From: Lachnospiraceae bacterium
GTDB lineage: Bacteria; Bacillota; Clostridia; Lachnospirales; Lachnospiraceae
Length of the DNA stretch: 64,000 nt
Direction: 5' to 3'
Assembly: GCA_017441265.1 (NCBI GenBank)
Contig: JAFRYE010000051.1
Span: forward strand, 1 to 64,000
The translations under genes and the position numbers were made by a program. The notes under the pieces are model-generated. The model was not told the DNA's origin. It did not search any database and saw only the letters and a program-made list of their open reading frames with translations. Positions 53,806 through 62,463 of the stretch are shown here, piece by piece. Each line of letters opens with the position of its first letter. Position 1 is the first letter of the stretch.

Positions 53806-54230
53806 ACCACGAAGGTGACGATGCCGATCGTCAGACCGGCAATCAGTCCGAAAATGATGGTGATGACCGAGTAGCGGTCAAAGACACGGCCGCGCTTTTG
53901 CATCAGCCACACGCGGTACGTGCGATCGGTACGATACAGACGGCGGCGCAGGATGCCCTCCTCGGGAAAGAGGCAGGGGTATTCTGTGTCGCCTATTTGA
54001 TAGAAGGCGACTTTGTGCGTGCTCGTCGGAGTGGGCGTGTCGACTCTGGTGAAGCGCGCCTCTTTGCGCTCGGCAAGGATCAGCCGGACGAGGCAGTATG
54101 TGAACATAATGACCAGAAATGAGGAGGCAGCCAGCAGAACGCCGGCGGCGGTATAGAGGAGATACCCCTGGTGACCGGTGAGGATACAGAACAGAATTCC
54201 GACTGTCAGGAAAATGATGACGAATTGCAT
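53793..54230 (-). CDS. Small membrane protein, unknown family
   Basis: 145 residues. Spans at about 2-22 (FVIIFLTVGILFCILTGHQG), 28-52 (AAGVLLAASSFLVIMFTYCLVRLIL) and 120-143 (YSVITIIFGLIAGLTIGIVTFVV) flank a polar middle with VAFYQIGDTEYPCLFPEEGILRRRLYRTDRTYRVW. It is convergent with, and overlaps the end of, the multispan protein gene. A minus-strand TATACT box (near 54299) lies upstream. Single-gene unit. Confidence 0.65.
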   Translation of the reverse strand: MQFVIIFLTVGILFCILTGHQGYLLYTAAGVLLAASSFLVIMFTYCLVRLILAERKEARFTRVDTPTPTSTHKVAFYQIGDTEYPCLFPEEGILRRRLYRTDRTYRVWLMQKRGRVFDRYSVITIIFGLIAGLTIGIVTFVVHFL

Positions 54231-54529
54231 GGGGAACCTCCGCGGAGCGCGTTTTTGCGCTTCTTATTGTTCGAAAAAGCGGTGCTTTATCATTCTCAGT
54301 ATACCATAAATTCCTTTACGTAGGAAAGAAAATGCATTGTTTTTTGTCACTTGATTCAGTATACTTCGGGACGGCTGAAAGAGTGAATCGGTATCTTTTC
54401 GGTCACGATTTATTCACAGAAGTAAGCTATAATGATGCAAGTGTGCTGCGGACGGGACCGATGAGGGAACGCGCAGCCCGAGCGTAACATTTCAGTAAAT
54501 GTAAGCAGGAAAAAGGAGTTTGTAACAGC

Positions 54530-55789
54530 ATGAAAAAGAGAATTGTAATGATTCTGGCAGTTCTTGCGTTGATCGGCGTGCTGGCCGGCTGCGGCAAGGA
54601 GAAGAACAACACGGCGACTACGACGCCCTCGGTAACCGAAGGCCCGACGGCTACTTCGACCCCGAGTCCGGAGCCGACGGCTACGAGCACCCCTACCCCC
54701 ATTCCGGAGGATACCCCGACACCTACCCCGACACCTTTGCCGGATCCGGTAGGCGTATCCATCAAGGAGATCTTCGGCGCACACGGCGTTAAGGCAGGTA
54801 CCTGCCTCACGACCATGATGACCGGCAATGCGGACACTGCGAAGCTCATCAAAGAGCAGTTCAACAGTGTTACGATGGAAAATGATATGAAGCCCGACTA
54901 CATCCTCAGCGAGGCCAAGAGCAAGGCGGCCGGCGAGGTTGTTGTAGAGCTTACTCCCAACATTATCACGATGCTTGACTGGGCTCGCGCCAACGGCATG
55001 GCTGTTCGCGGTCATACCCTTGTATGGCACAGCCAGACGCCCGAGTGGTTCTTCCATGAGGACTTCGATACCAAGAAGCCTTTGGTAGGCCGCGAGGAGA
55101 TGCTCAAGCGTATGGAGAGCGAGATCAAGCAGCTCTTTGAGCAGTTGACGGAGAAGGGTTACGCAGACCTCTTCTATGCGTACGACGTAGTGAACGAGGC
55201 CTGGATGGAAGACGGTTCCATGCGCAAGAGCAACTGGACCGCAACCATCGGCGAGGACTTTATCTGGCACGCGTTTAATTTTGCGAACAAGTATGCTCCC
55301 GAGAATATCGACCTTTACTACAATGACTACAACGAGCAGTTCAAGACGAGTACTCTCGAGAAGTTTGTCAAGACTCTCGTTGACGACAAGGGCAACTACC
55401 TGATCGACGGTATCGGCTTCCAGGCTCACCTTTACACCAAGGATGACCTCAAGCAGTACTTCAACACGGTGGATACGCTCAGCAAGCTCGGTCTGAAGAT
55501 CCAGCTGACGGAGCTGGACGTTTGCCTCGGCAAATACCAGAGCCCTCAGATGCCGACCACGACGCATCTGTTGGAGCAGGGCCGTTACTACTATGACCTG
55601 ATCAACGGTCTCCTTGAGCGTGTGGATGCAGGTACTCTGAAGATGGATGCGCTGACCTTCTGGGGCTTCTCCGACGGTATGTCCTGGAGAAAGACGTACA
55701 GCCCTCTGTTGTTCGACAAGAACCTCAAGGTTAAGCCCGCATTTTACGGTGCGGCGCAGATGAAGGATCTCTGCGGTTACGGAGAGTGA
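54530..55789 (+). CDS. GH10 endo-1,4-beta-xylanase, lipoprotein
   Basis: 419 residues. The lipobox LAGC (Cys ~22) and a Thr/Pro-rich linker (TPTPIPEDTPTPTPTP) tether a GH10 domain. Family motifs: FNSVTMENDMKPDY, RGHTLVWHSQTPEWFF, then YDVVNEAWMEDG with the acid/base Glu, QLTELDVCLG with the nucleophile Glu, and TFWGFSDGMSWR. Cleaves the xylan backbone at the cell surface. TATAAT at 54428-54433 with a weak -35 suggests an activated promoter. No carbohydrate-binding module. It complements the GH26 mannanase of the left segment, but codon use is of the right-segment type. Confidence 0.95.
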   Translation: MKKRIVMILAVLALIGVLAGCGKEKNNTATTTPSVTEGPTATSTPSPEPTATSTPTPIPEDTPTPTPTPLPDPVGVSIKEIFGAHGVKAGTCLTTMMTGNADTAKLIKEQFNSVTMENDMKPDYILSEAKSKAAGEVVVELTPNIITMLDWARANGMAVRGHTLVWHSQTPEWFFHEDFDTKKPLVGREEMLKRMESEIKQLFEQLTEKGYADLFYAYDVVNEAWMEDGSMRKSNWTATIGEDFIWHAFNFANKYAPENIDLYYNDYNEQFKTSTLEKFVKTLVDDKGNYLIDGIGFQAHLYTKDDLKQYFNTVDTLSKLGLKIQLTELDVCLGKYQSPQMPTTTHLLEQGRYYYDLINGLLERVDAGTLKMDALTFWGFSDGMSWRKTYSPLLFDKNLKVKPAFYGAAQMKDLCGYGE

Positions 55790-55827
55790 TCGCTGTCTTC
55801 ATACGACAACGGCCAAGGAAAAAACGC

Positions 55828-55857
55828 TTGACATGTGCCCCTGTATCGTGATATAAA
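55828..55857 (+). promoter_or_regulatory. Promoter of the T-box/trpB transcript
   Basis: TTGACA (55828-55833) and TATAAA (55852-55857) are 18 bases apart. Confidence 0.75.
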
Positions 55858-55869
55858 CAATTAAACCGT

Positions 55870-56149
55870 TGAGAAAGAGTGAGTAGGTTCTTCACCGGGT
55901 TGTGCACAGAGAGTCGCAGGCGCTGGGATTGCGGCGATAACCGAAGGATCGAATGGACTTTTGAGGGCAAGAGGAAACGGATTCGTCCGGAGTATAGGCG
56001 CCGGGGTGAGGCTCCCCCGTGATCAAAGACCGGCATATGAAGTATGCGCTGAGAGGATGCGAAAGCATCAAGCAGGGTGGCACCGCAGGAATGAATTTTC
56101 AGTCCTGTCCCGGCATTAAACATTTAATGCGGGACAGGACTTTTCTTTT
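55870..56149 (+). ncRNA. T-box leader, tryptophan type
   Basis: The diagnostic T-box sequence AAGCAGGGTGGCACCGC stands at 56070-56086. Upstream, stem I begins with GAGAAAGAGTGAGTAGG and holds AGAGAGTCGCAGG, and GAATGGAC offers TGG (55954-55956) as specifier codon, matching tRNA-Trp and the downstream trpB2. The terminator stem GTCCTGTCCC/GGGACAGGAC (56102-56140) with a TTTTCTTTT tail competes with the antiterminator. Uncharged tRNA-Trp should switch the operon on. Confidence 0.92.
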
Positions 56150-56164
56150 GCGCGCTAAGCGAGA

Positions 56165-56277
56165 GTTCTCACGCCGGCTGAGGCCGGCGGACGGATGGGG
56201 TGCGGTTCGCGGAAACGTAGTTTCCGGCGAACGCAGCACAGACGGACGGAAGCGAACGAGGTTCGCGGCGTGAGAAC
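56165..56277. other. Nested perfect inverted repeats in the trpB leader
   Basis: GTTCTCACGCCG (56165-56176) and CGGCGTGAGAAC (56266-56277) are perfect 12-base arms 89 bases apart. Inside them GGTTCGC-GGAAAC-gta-GTTTCC-GGCGAAC forms another long stem. All lies after the T-box terminator and before the trpB ATG, so it is part of the read-through mRNA. It may be a small mobile repeat or a second RNA structure acting on translation. Confidence 0.7.
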
Positions 56278-56384
56278 CGAGCGCACGTACACTGAGCGAA
56301 ACGAGCGTCGCGAGTTTCGCGATGTGCACGTCGGCAGCACACCCACATCCTGATCCCGACAAACACATGAAAGGAGACACGAAG

Positions 56385-57758
56385 ATGTCTGAGAACGCTA
56401 TCCCTTACAAGATTTATCTGGAAGAACAGGAGATGCCTAAGGCATGGTACAACATGCGTGCGGACATGAAAAATAAGCCCGCGCCGCTCCTTAACCCCGG
56501 AACCCACCAGCCCATGACGGCAGAGGAATTGTCCGGTGTATTTTGCGATGAGCTCGTAGCACAGGAACTCAACAACGACGACGCATTTATCGAGATTCCC
56601 GCGGAGATCCGTGAGTTCTACAAGATGTATCGTCCGTCGCCGCTCGTTCGCGCTTACTGTCTTGAGAAGAAACTCGGCACGCCCGCGAAGATCTACTACA
56701 AGTTTGAGGGCAACAACACCAGCGGCAGCCACAAGCTGAATTCCGCGATCGCTCAGGCGTACTACGCTAAGAAGCAGGGCCTCAAGGGTGTCACGACCGA
56801 GACCGGTGCAGGTCAGTGGGGTACGGCGCTCTCGATGGCATGTTCTTATTTCGATCTGGACTGCAAGGTATTCATGGTTAAGGTTTCCTACGAGCAGAAG
56901 CCGTTCCGCCGCGAGGTTATGAGAACCTACGGCGCAAGCGTGACTCCTTCTCCGTCCGAGACCACCGAAGTCGGCAAGAGAATCCTTGCCGCTCATCCGG
57001 GAACCGGCGGAAGCCTCGGCTGCGCGATCTCCGAGGCGGTTGAAGTTGCGGTGAGCAACCCGGGTTACCGCTACGTGCTCGGCAGCGTTTTGAACCAGGT
57101 ACTCCTTCATCAGTCCGTGATCGGTCTTGAGACGAAGGCTGCGCTCGACAAATACGGCATCGTTCCGGATATGATCATCGGCTGCGCAGGCGGCGGTTCC
57201 AACCTCGGCGGTTTGATCGCCCCGTTCATGGGCGAGAAGCTTCGCGGCGAGAAAGATTATCAGATCATTGCGGTTGAGCCGGCATCCTGCCCGAGCTTCA
57301 CCCGCGGCAAATACGCATACGATTTCTGCGATACCGGTATGGTTTGTCCTCTTGCAAAGATGTACACGCTCGGCAGCAACTTCATGCCGGCGCCCAACCA
57401 CGCAGGCGGACTTCGCTACCACGGCATGAGCAGCACGCTCTCGCAGTTGTACGCGGACGGCTACATGGAGGCAAGAAGCGTAGAGCAGACGAAGGTGTTC
57501 GAGGCTGCGGAAATGTTCGCTCGCGTCGAGGGTATTCTTCCCGCTCCGGAGAGCTCTCACGCGATCCGCGTAGCGATCGACGAGGCTCTCAAGTGCAAGG
57601 AGACCGGCGAGGAGAAGACGATCGTCTTCGGTCTGACCGGTACCGGTTACTTCGACCTTGTTGCTTACGAGAAGTACAACAACGGTGAGATGGGCGACTA
57701 CATCCCGTCCGACGAAGAGATCGCGGCAAGCCTTGCGAACCTTCCGAAGATGGATTGA
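56385..57758 (+). CDS. trpB: TrpB2-type tryptophan synthase beta chain
   Basis: 457 residues, the long TrpB2 (TrpB-like) subgroup, about 60 residues longer than classical TrpB1. The PLP lysine is in NTSGSHKLNSAIAQAYY, the phosphate-binding loop is GCAGGGSNLGG, and the catalytic Glu region is TTETGAGQWGTALS. The chain opens KIYLEEQEMPKAWYNMRADM, as TrpB2 proteins do. It makes tryptophan from indole and serine. No trpA or other trp gene is adjacent, so indole salvage or a partner elsewhere is implied. AAGGAGACACGAAG precedes the ATG. Confidence 0.95.
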   Translation: MSENAIPYKIYLEEQEMPKAWYNMRADMKNKPAPLLNPGTHQPMTAEELSGVFCDELVAQELNNDDAFIEIPAEIREFYKMYRPSPLVRAYCLEKKLGTPAKIYYKFEGNNTSGSHKLNSAIAQAYYAKKQGLKGVTTETGAGQWGTALSMACSYFDLDCKVFMVKVSYEQKPFRREVMRTYGASVTPSPSETTEVGKRILAAHPGTGGSLGCAISEAVEVAVSNPGYRYVLGSVLNQVLLHQSVIGLETKAALDKYGIVPDMIIGCAGGGSNLGGLIAPFMGEKLRGEKDYQIIAVEPASCPSFTRGKYAYDFCDTGMVCPLAKMYTLGSNFMPAPNHAGGLRYHGMSSTLSQLYADGYMEARSVEQTKVFEAAEMFARVEGILPAPESSHAIRVAIDEALKCKETGEEKTIVFGLTGTGYFDLVAYEKYNNGEMGDYIPSDEEIAASLANLPKMD

Positions 57759-57788
57759 TCGAAAGACACATCGGAAATCAGATAAATA

Positions 57789-57823
57789 CCCGGCGGAATC
57801 TTGTGGATTTCGCCGGGCTTTTT
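57789..57823 (+). terminator. Terminator after trpB
   Basis: CCCGGCGGAATC pairs with GATTTCGCCGGG around a short loop, then CTTTTT. The other ~175 bases before the sigma gene must hold its promoter; AATATTATTTTCCATAAC near 57903 is A/T-rich but shows no good boxes. Confidence 0.85.
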
Positions 57824-57999
57824 CATGTCGGCGGAAGAAGCGCATCCGGCGAGCGTTCGCCGAAACCGTTGATTCCGAAACAGGCCGGTGCTACAATCAA
57901 AGAAATATTATTTTCCATAACACCCAACCTTTTCTCCTGAAAAACCGTCTTATGGTTGAACCCGCGAAAAAGACGGAAACCCAAAAGGAGTTCGATGAG

Positions 58000-60627
58000 A
58001 TGAAAAACTATCAGGGAATGAACGACGAAACGCTGGTGCGGATTTCGCTCCTCGGCGAGGACAAGGCCTACGAAGAACTTGTGAAACGCCACGGGAAGGC
58101 AGTGCTCGGCACGGCGCAGAAGATCACGCACAACCGGTATTCCGCGGAGGATGCATCCCAGGATGCATTTGTCTCGGCGTGGATGAAACTGGGCATGTTG
58201 CGGGATCATTCGAAGTTCCGTTCCTGGGTTTGCATGATCGCGAAGAACTGCGCGCGCAGCATTGTGACGGACTATTGTTGTAAGGTTCCGTCCGTTTCCC
58301 TTCATCTCGTCGAAAACATGGAACTTTCGGACAATCCGGACCCGGAGTGGCTTGCCCTCACCGAGACGGAGGATCGGAGCGAACTGAACGCTATGGTGGA
58401 CGCACTGAGCGAGAAACTTCGTGAGACCTTGAGACTCCATTACTTCGAGGGATTATCCGTCGCGGAGATCGCCGAGAAACTGTCCGTACCGGTGGGAACA
58501 GTCAAATGGCGTCTTTCCGAGGGGAGAAACCAGTTGAGAAAGGGGTATGGTATCATGGATAAGACGTATCAGGAAAATGAAAGCATCGAGAAGCGTGTCA
58601 TGCGCCAGATTGAGGCGTTAAAACTGTGGGCTTTGCGTCGTGACAAGAGCGGTTTCGAGGAGGCTTTTCAAAAGGTCTTGGCCGCTGTGGAGGAACTGCA
58701 GGAGTCCAAAGAAAAACAATACATGCTGGCGGATGTGTTGTGCAGAGGGATGTGGTGGATCCCCGGAAGAGACAACGAGGAGACGAAAGAACGGGTCAGA
58801 CAGGCAGCTCTTGCAGGTCACAACGATGACATCATGCAGGAGGTGGTCGCAGCAGAGCAGGAAAATGTCTACGGGGAGGATCTGATCCGGTTGATCCGCG
58901 ATGAGCAGATCCCGAAGATGGAAAGCCTCGGCTTTACGAAGACACTCGGGTACCTCTGGTTCTGGCTCGGGTATGATTACCGCAAGAACGGGCAGACAGA
59001 CCTTGCCTATGAGGCGTTTGAGAAGGTAACGGAAATTCTGAATCCGTCGGAGGAGGTCTATTATGCCAACGCGCTTGCCGCCATCGAATGCGAGAAGAAG
59101 ATGCAGGAGCTGCGGGCAGCCGGCAACCGACATGTCGGGATCGGCGCGTGCGGTGAAGAATACCGAAAAGTCAACGGAAAATGGTACTTCTGGGCGGAGC
59201 CCGGCTACAATGCGGGTGATGTTATCAACGATCAAATTACACCTCCGTTCATTAACCTTGCCGGGTGCTTCATGGGCTGTGACAGCCTGATCGATGATCC
59301 CGGGATGAGACCCGGGGAGAGGAAAATCTCTTCGGATGACCGTGTGACACTCGATCTTCTGAAGGCTTCCGGGCCGGTGGTCACGCCTGCCGGAACCTTT
59401 GAGGATTGCCTCATTTTCCGAAACCGCATCAACGGAGACACCAAGGATTGGGAGTACGAGAGTGTGGAGACCGCGGTGAAACCGGGAGTCGGGATCGTTG
59501 CACAGACATTCTACCCGTGCGGGGCCGTGCTGGAACTTACGTCCTTCGAAGGGCCTTCGGCGGACGCGATGCGTGCCGGGACGCTCACGGAGAATCCCGA
59601 GGGCGGAAGATTTGCTTTCGTGACCGGGAACCGCTGGGAATACCGGGTACGAAGGATGAACGCGGAAGAAGCCATCGCAGATGAGGAATATCGTTTGGAA
59701 GTCATCTATGCGGACGAGAAGCAGGCGGATCTGAGTGTTGGGTATGTGATGAGTCTGAATTTCACGGTAGGGAAACCGGAAACGACATGGCTCAGAAATA
59801 TGCTTGCTGCGGTCAACCTTTCCAGCGCCGCAGAACAAGGTTCCGAGGAATTCCGACCGGTGGATGTGTCCGTCTATCTGGATACCGCAGAGAAGCTTGC
59901 AAAAACTCGGCGGGAGAAAGTGCATACCGCGATCTTCCGCGAAGTCATGAAAAATATCTATGCCACAGACCCGGTGTATACTCCCGAATGCAGAGAAATC
60001 GGGCGGCTCAACCGTTTTGATATGTATGCTGTGACGCATTCGGCGGATGGCTGGCAGATGGACATGGGAGATGAAAGATTTGCCGTCCAATGGCTGAAAT
60101 GGGGCGAGGGCTTCGGCGGACTCGCGGTGGTCTGCCACTGGATCTATGACACGCTGAACAACCACGCCGGATTCCTGTGGAATGATGCTTGGGTACCGGG
60201 TTTTTCAGAGAAAAGAAAGTACGATTGGTTCGGTTCGGAACTGACAAGCAATGTGCGCGTGACCGACGAAGAAATCGTGGTTACGCCCGCAGGGACCTTC
60301 GAGCGGTGCCGGCATCTGATCACGGATGTGGTGGGCGGCAGTCATTTTGAGTATTGGTTCGCGGAAGGCGTCGGCATCGTAAAATTCCTCCGCACCGTCA
60401 CGGAGCGCGGAGAGCCGCGGGACGCCGAGTGGTTCTTAACAAAATATGAGGGCACATGCGAGGGGTATTTCTCGCTGGCGGACGGCTTCTTCCGCCGCTA
60501 CGAGCCGATGGAGCTTGAGGACGGTTACCGCGGCATGCTTGAACTGACCTGCGAAGAAGACGAGAAAGGCATCGTACTCTTTAAGAATTTTACGGCGACA
60601 CAGGACCGCGACGCGATCGCGAAGTAA
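58000..60627 (+). CDS. ECF-type sigma factor with ~690-residue C-terminal extension
   Basis: 875 residues. Residues ~8-95 are sigma region 2 (AYEELVKRHGKAVLGTAQ, DASQDAFVSAWMKL, FRSWVCMIAKNCARS). Residues ~133-181 are region 4 (LRETLRLHYFEGLSVAEIAEKLSVPVGTVKWRLSEGRNQLRKG). Normal ECF factors end there; here a helical part (~195-380, with LGYLWFWLGYDYRKNGQTDLAYEAFEKVTEILNPSEEVYYANAL, TPR-like) and a large beta-rich part follow. VTPAGTFEDC (~460) and VTPAGTFERC (~760) head two related domains that both contain GVGIV. No membrane span or signal peptide, so it must be cytoplasmic. No anti-sigma gene is adjacent. ATG after AAAAGGAG. Confidence 0.85.
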   Translation: MKNYQGMNDETLVRISLLGEDKAYEELVKRHGKAVLGTAQKITHNRYSAEDASQDAFVSAWMKLGMLRDHSKFRSWVCMIAKNCARSIVTDYCCKVPSVSLHLVENMELSDNPDPEWLALTETEDRSELNAMVDALSEKLRETLRLHYFEGLSVAEIAEKLSVPVGTVKWRLSEGRNQLRKGYGIMDKTYQENESIEKRVMRQIEALKLWALRRDKSGFEEAFQKVLAAVEELQESKEKQYMLADVLCRGMWWIPGRDNEETKERVRQAALAGHNDDIMQEVVAAEQENVYGEDLIRLIRDEQIPKMESLGFTKTLGYLWFWLGYDYRKNGQTDLAYEAFEKVTEILNPSEEVYYANALAAIECEKKMQELRAAGNRHVGIGACGEEYRKVNGKWYFWAEPGYNAGDVINDQITPPFINLAGCFMGCDSLIDDPGMRPGERKISSDDRVTLDLLKASGPVVTPAGTFEDCLIFRNRINGDTKDWEYESVETAVKPGVGIVAQTFYPCGAVLELTSFEGPSADAMRAGTLTENPEGGRFAFVTGNRWEYRVRRMNAEEAIADEEYRLEVIYADEKQADLSVGYVMSLNFTVGKPETTWLRNMLAAVNLSSAAEQGSEEFRPVDVSVYLDTAEKLAKTRREKVHTAIFREVMKNIYATDPVYTPECREIGRLNRFDMYAVTHSADGWQMDMGDERFAVQWLKWGEGFGGLAVVCHWIYDTLNNHAGFLWNDAWVPGFSEKRKYDWFGSELTSNVRVTDEEIVVTPAGTFERCRHLITDVVGGSHFEYWFAEGVGIVKFLRTVTERGEPRDAEWFLTKYEGTCEGYFSLADGFFRRYEPMELEDGYRGMLELTCEEDEKGIVLFKNFTATQDRDAIAK

Positions 60628-60678
60628 TGCAGATACCGTGTGAACGGATGCAAAATGAGAAACGGGGGAGAATAGTAA

Positions 60679-60708
60679 CGAGGCGTTCCGGATGGCCGGA
60701 GCGCCTCG
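60679..60708. terminator. Bidirectional terminator
   Basis: CGAGGCGttCCGG and CCGGagCGCCTCG form a 13-base stem with a four-base loop between the convergent sigma and histidine kinase genes, with T-rich sequence on the plus side. Confidence 0.75.
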
Positions 60709-60741
60709 ATGTTGTTTTATGTCTTCCGTTTTCGGTAATGC

Positions 60742-62463
60742 TTATTTTGCGGTTCCTTCCGAGACTTCTGCAACCTCCGGCATCATAAAGAAGAACGTTG
60801 TCTCCGCCGGGTTGCTTGTGCAGCCGTATTTAGCCTTGTGCAGGTCGAGAAGCTGCTTGGTGATGGTGAGACCGAGGCCGGTGCCGCCGTTTTTCTTGCT
60901 GTGGGATTCGTCGACCGTGTAAAAAGCGTCCCACACGTGGTCGAGATCCTCCTCGGGAATGGTTGTTCCGTCGTTAGACACTGTCCAACGAATGTTCTTC
61001 TTTTCTCTGCTGACAGTGACGGTGATGAAACTTCTGCTGTACCGAACGGCGTTTGTCAGAAAATTCATCAATACGGTGCGCATCATGGACAGATCTGCGG
61101 AAATCAGACATTCGCCATCCGGAGCAGTCACGGTGACCTGACGGTCCTTAGTCAAAGGTTCTATTTGGCGGAGAAGAACGTGCGTCAGTTGGGTGAGATC
61201 GACGATTTCCGGCGAAGGTGTTTTGGCGGCGGCTTCCAGACGGGAGAGTTCCAGCAGATCCTCTACCAGAACGGTTGCGGTATCCGCCTGCTTGACGATG
61301 CCGTCAAGTTTGATTTTTTGGATATCGGGATCATTTTCCTCTTCCGCAAGAGAGACTGCGTGACTCCGGATAACGGCCAGCGGGGTTTTCAGTTCATGGG
61401 CGGCAAACCGCGTGATCGCAGTGCGGCTTCGCTCGTACTTCTTGATCTTTTTTTGCATGCTTTTGTTCAGCCAGTAGTATATAGTGCAAACTGCTCCTCC
61501 AATATATGCGAGAATGAAATATTGAACCCAGAGCTTCGACATTGCCACCCGTACAGGATGCGTTACATATACAGCAGACAATACGCATCCCGCAGAATCC
61601 GCCTCCATGTCGACCGAATCATCATCAAAAAGGTTTTCTCTCAAGACATACGTGAACAATCCACCCTCTTCGCGGAGATCGCCCTCGCCGGGTTTAAGAA
61701 ACGGCTTTTCCAGAAAGAAAGATTTCGCTTCTTCGCATATAGCATAGTTTTCTTCATTCTGTTCTCGGAGAAGGCTACCGTTGTTCAGATTACTTACTTC
61801 CTCGAGCGAGTAGTAGTGATTTAGTGAAGAGTAGCTCATGAAAAGGAAATCTTTCCCCGAGGAATTGCTTTCGGGAAATGTGAAATTCAGCAGCGGTATG
61901 TTCGTTCCGTCACCTCCGTTTGCTTTAACGAATCGCCCGACATCGATGGACAGTTCCGTGATGGAAGCGAGGATTCCGTCGTATGTTCCGGAGGCGGTAA
62001 TATCGCAACTGCCGTGTTTTAGGATTTCCTCAACGGTCCACGTGCGTGTGTCGGAATCATCGTTCGGGTTGGTATAAGTCCATTTGGAATTGATGACGGA
62101 ATAGGGAATCGGGGCAAGAAGCGGCAGTTGTTGATCACCTTCCGGGGAAGAAACTGTGATACATAATTCCAGTACGTAATCCGACAACTCGACCTTGTTG
62201 CCGTCGCCGTCGTTCAGTTCAATCCATACACCGGAATAGTCGAAATAATCCACGTCGGGACAATAAAAAGTACTGAATGACATAGTTGACCAGCCACTGA
62301 CAATCGAGTTGTAATGCTTGATGCTATCGTACCAAATATGATAATGGAAATCTTCTTTAACTTGTTTGGCTTTTCCCCATGTCATTCCGAATGCCAACAG
62401 CAGGACGAAGATGATGGTGAGGCCATAGAACCATAATGCAGGGTTTTGAATTTTCTTTTTCAT
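60742..62463 (-). CDS. Sensor histidine kinase
   Basis: 573 residues. Membrane spans are at ~12-30 (LWFYGLTIIFVLLLAFGMTW) and ~318-340 (YFILAYIGGAVCTIYYWL), with a ~290-residue extracytoplasmic sensor between them of no known family. The HisKA box reads AITRFAAHELKTPLAVIRSHAV with the phosphorylated His. The ATPase core has RTVLMNFLTNAVRYS (N), WTVSNDGTTIPEED (D-x-G variant NDG) and NGGTGLGLTITKQLL (G2). It overlaps the response regulator by ATGA and is its cognate partner. Signal unknown; envelope stress or antibiotic sensing is common for this class. Confidence 0.93.
   Translation of the reverse strand: MKKKIQNPALWFYGLTIIFVLLLAFGMTWGKAKQVKEDFHYHIWYDSIKHYNSIVSGWSTMSFSTFYCPDVDYFDYSGVWIELNDGDGNKVELSDYVLELCITVSSPEGDQQLPLLAPIPYSVINSKWTYTNPNDDSDTRTWTVEEILKHGSCDITASGTYDGILASITELSIDVGRFVKANGGDGTNIPLLNFTFPESNSSGKDFLFMSYSSLNHYYSLEEVSNLNNGSLLREQNEENYAICEEAKSFFLEKPFLKPGEGDLREEGGLFTYVLRENLFDDDSVDMEADSAGCVLSAVYVTHPVRVAMSKLWVQYFILAYIGGAVCTIYYWLNKSMQKKIKKYERSRTAITRFAAHELKTPLAVIRSHAVSLAEEENDPDIQKIKLDGIVKQADTATVLVEDLLELSRLEAAAKTPSPEIVDLTQLTHVLLRQIEPLTKDRQVTVTAPDGECLISADLSMMRTVLMNFLTNAVRYSRSFITVTVSREKKNIRWTVSNDGTTIPEEDLDHVWDAFYTVDESHSKKNGGTGLGLTITKQLLDLHKAKYGCTSNPAETTFFFMMPEVAEVSEGTAK

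Noticed and set aside
56169..57845. 558-codon minus-strand frame opposite trpB
   Set aside because: Antisense shadow of trpB2, running through the T-box leader hairpins. No domain is seen.
58618..60165. 515-codon minus-strand frame opposite the sigma factor
   Set aside because: Antisense shadow; the plus-strand chain has clear sigma motifs and continuous domains.
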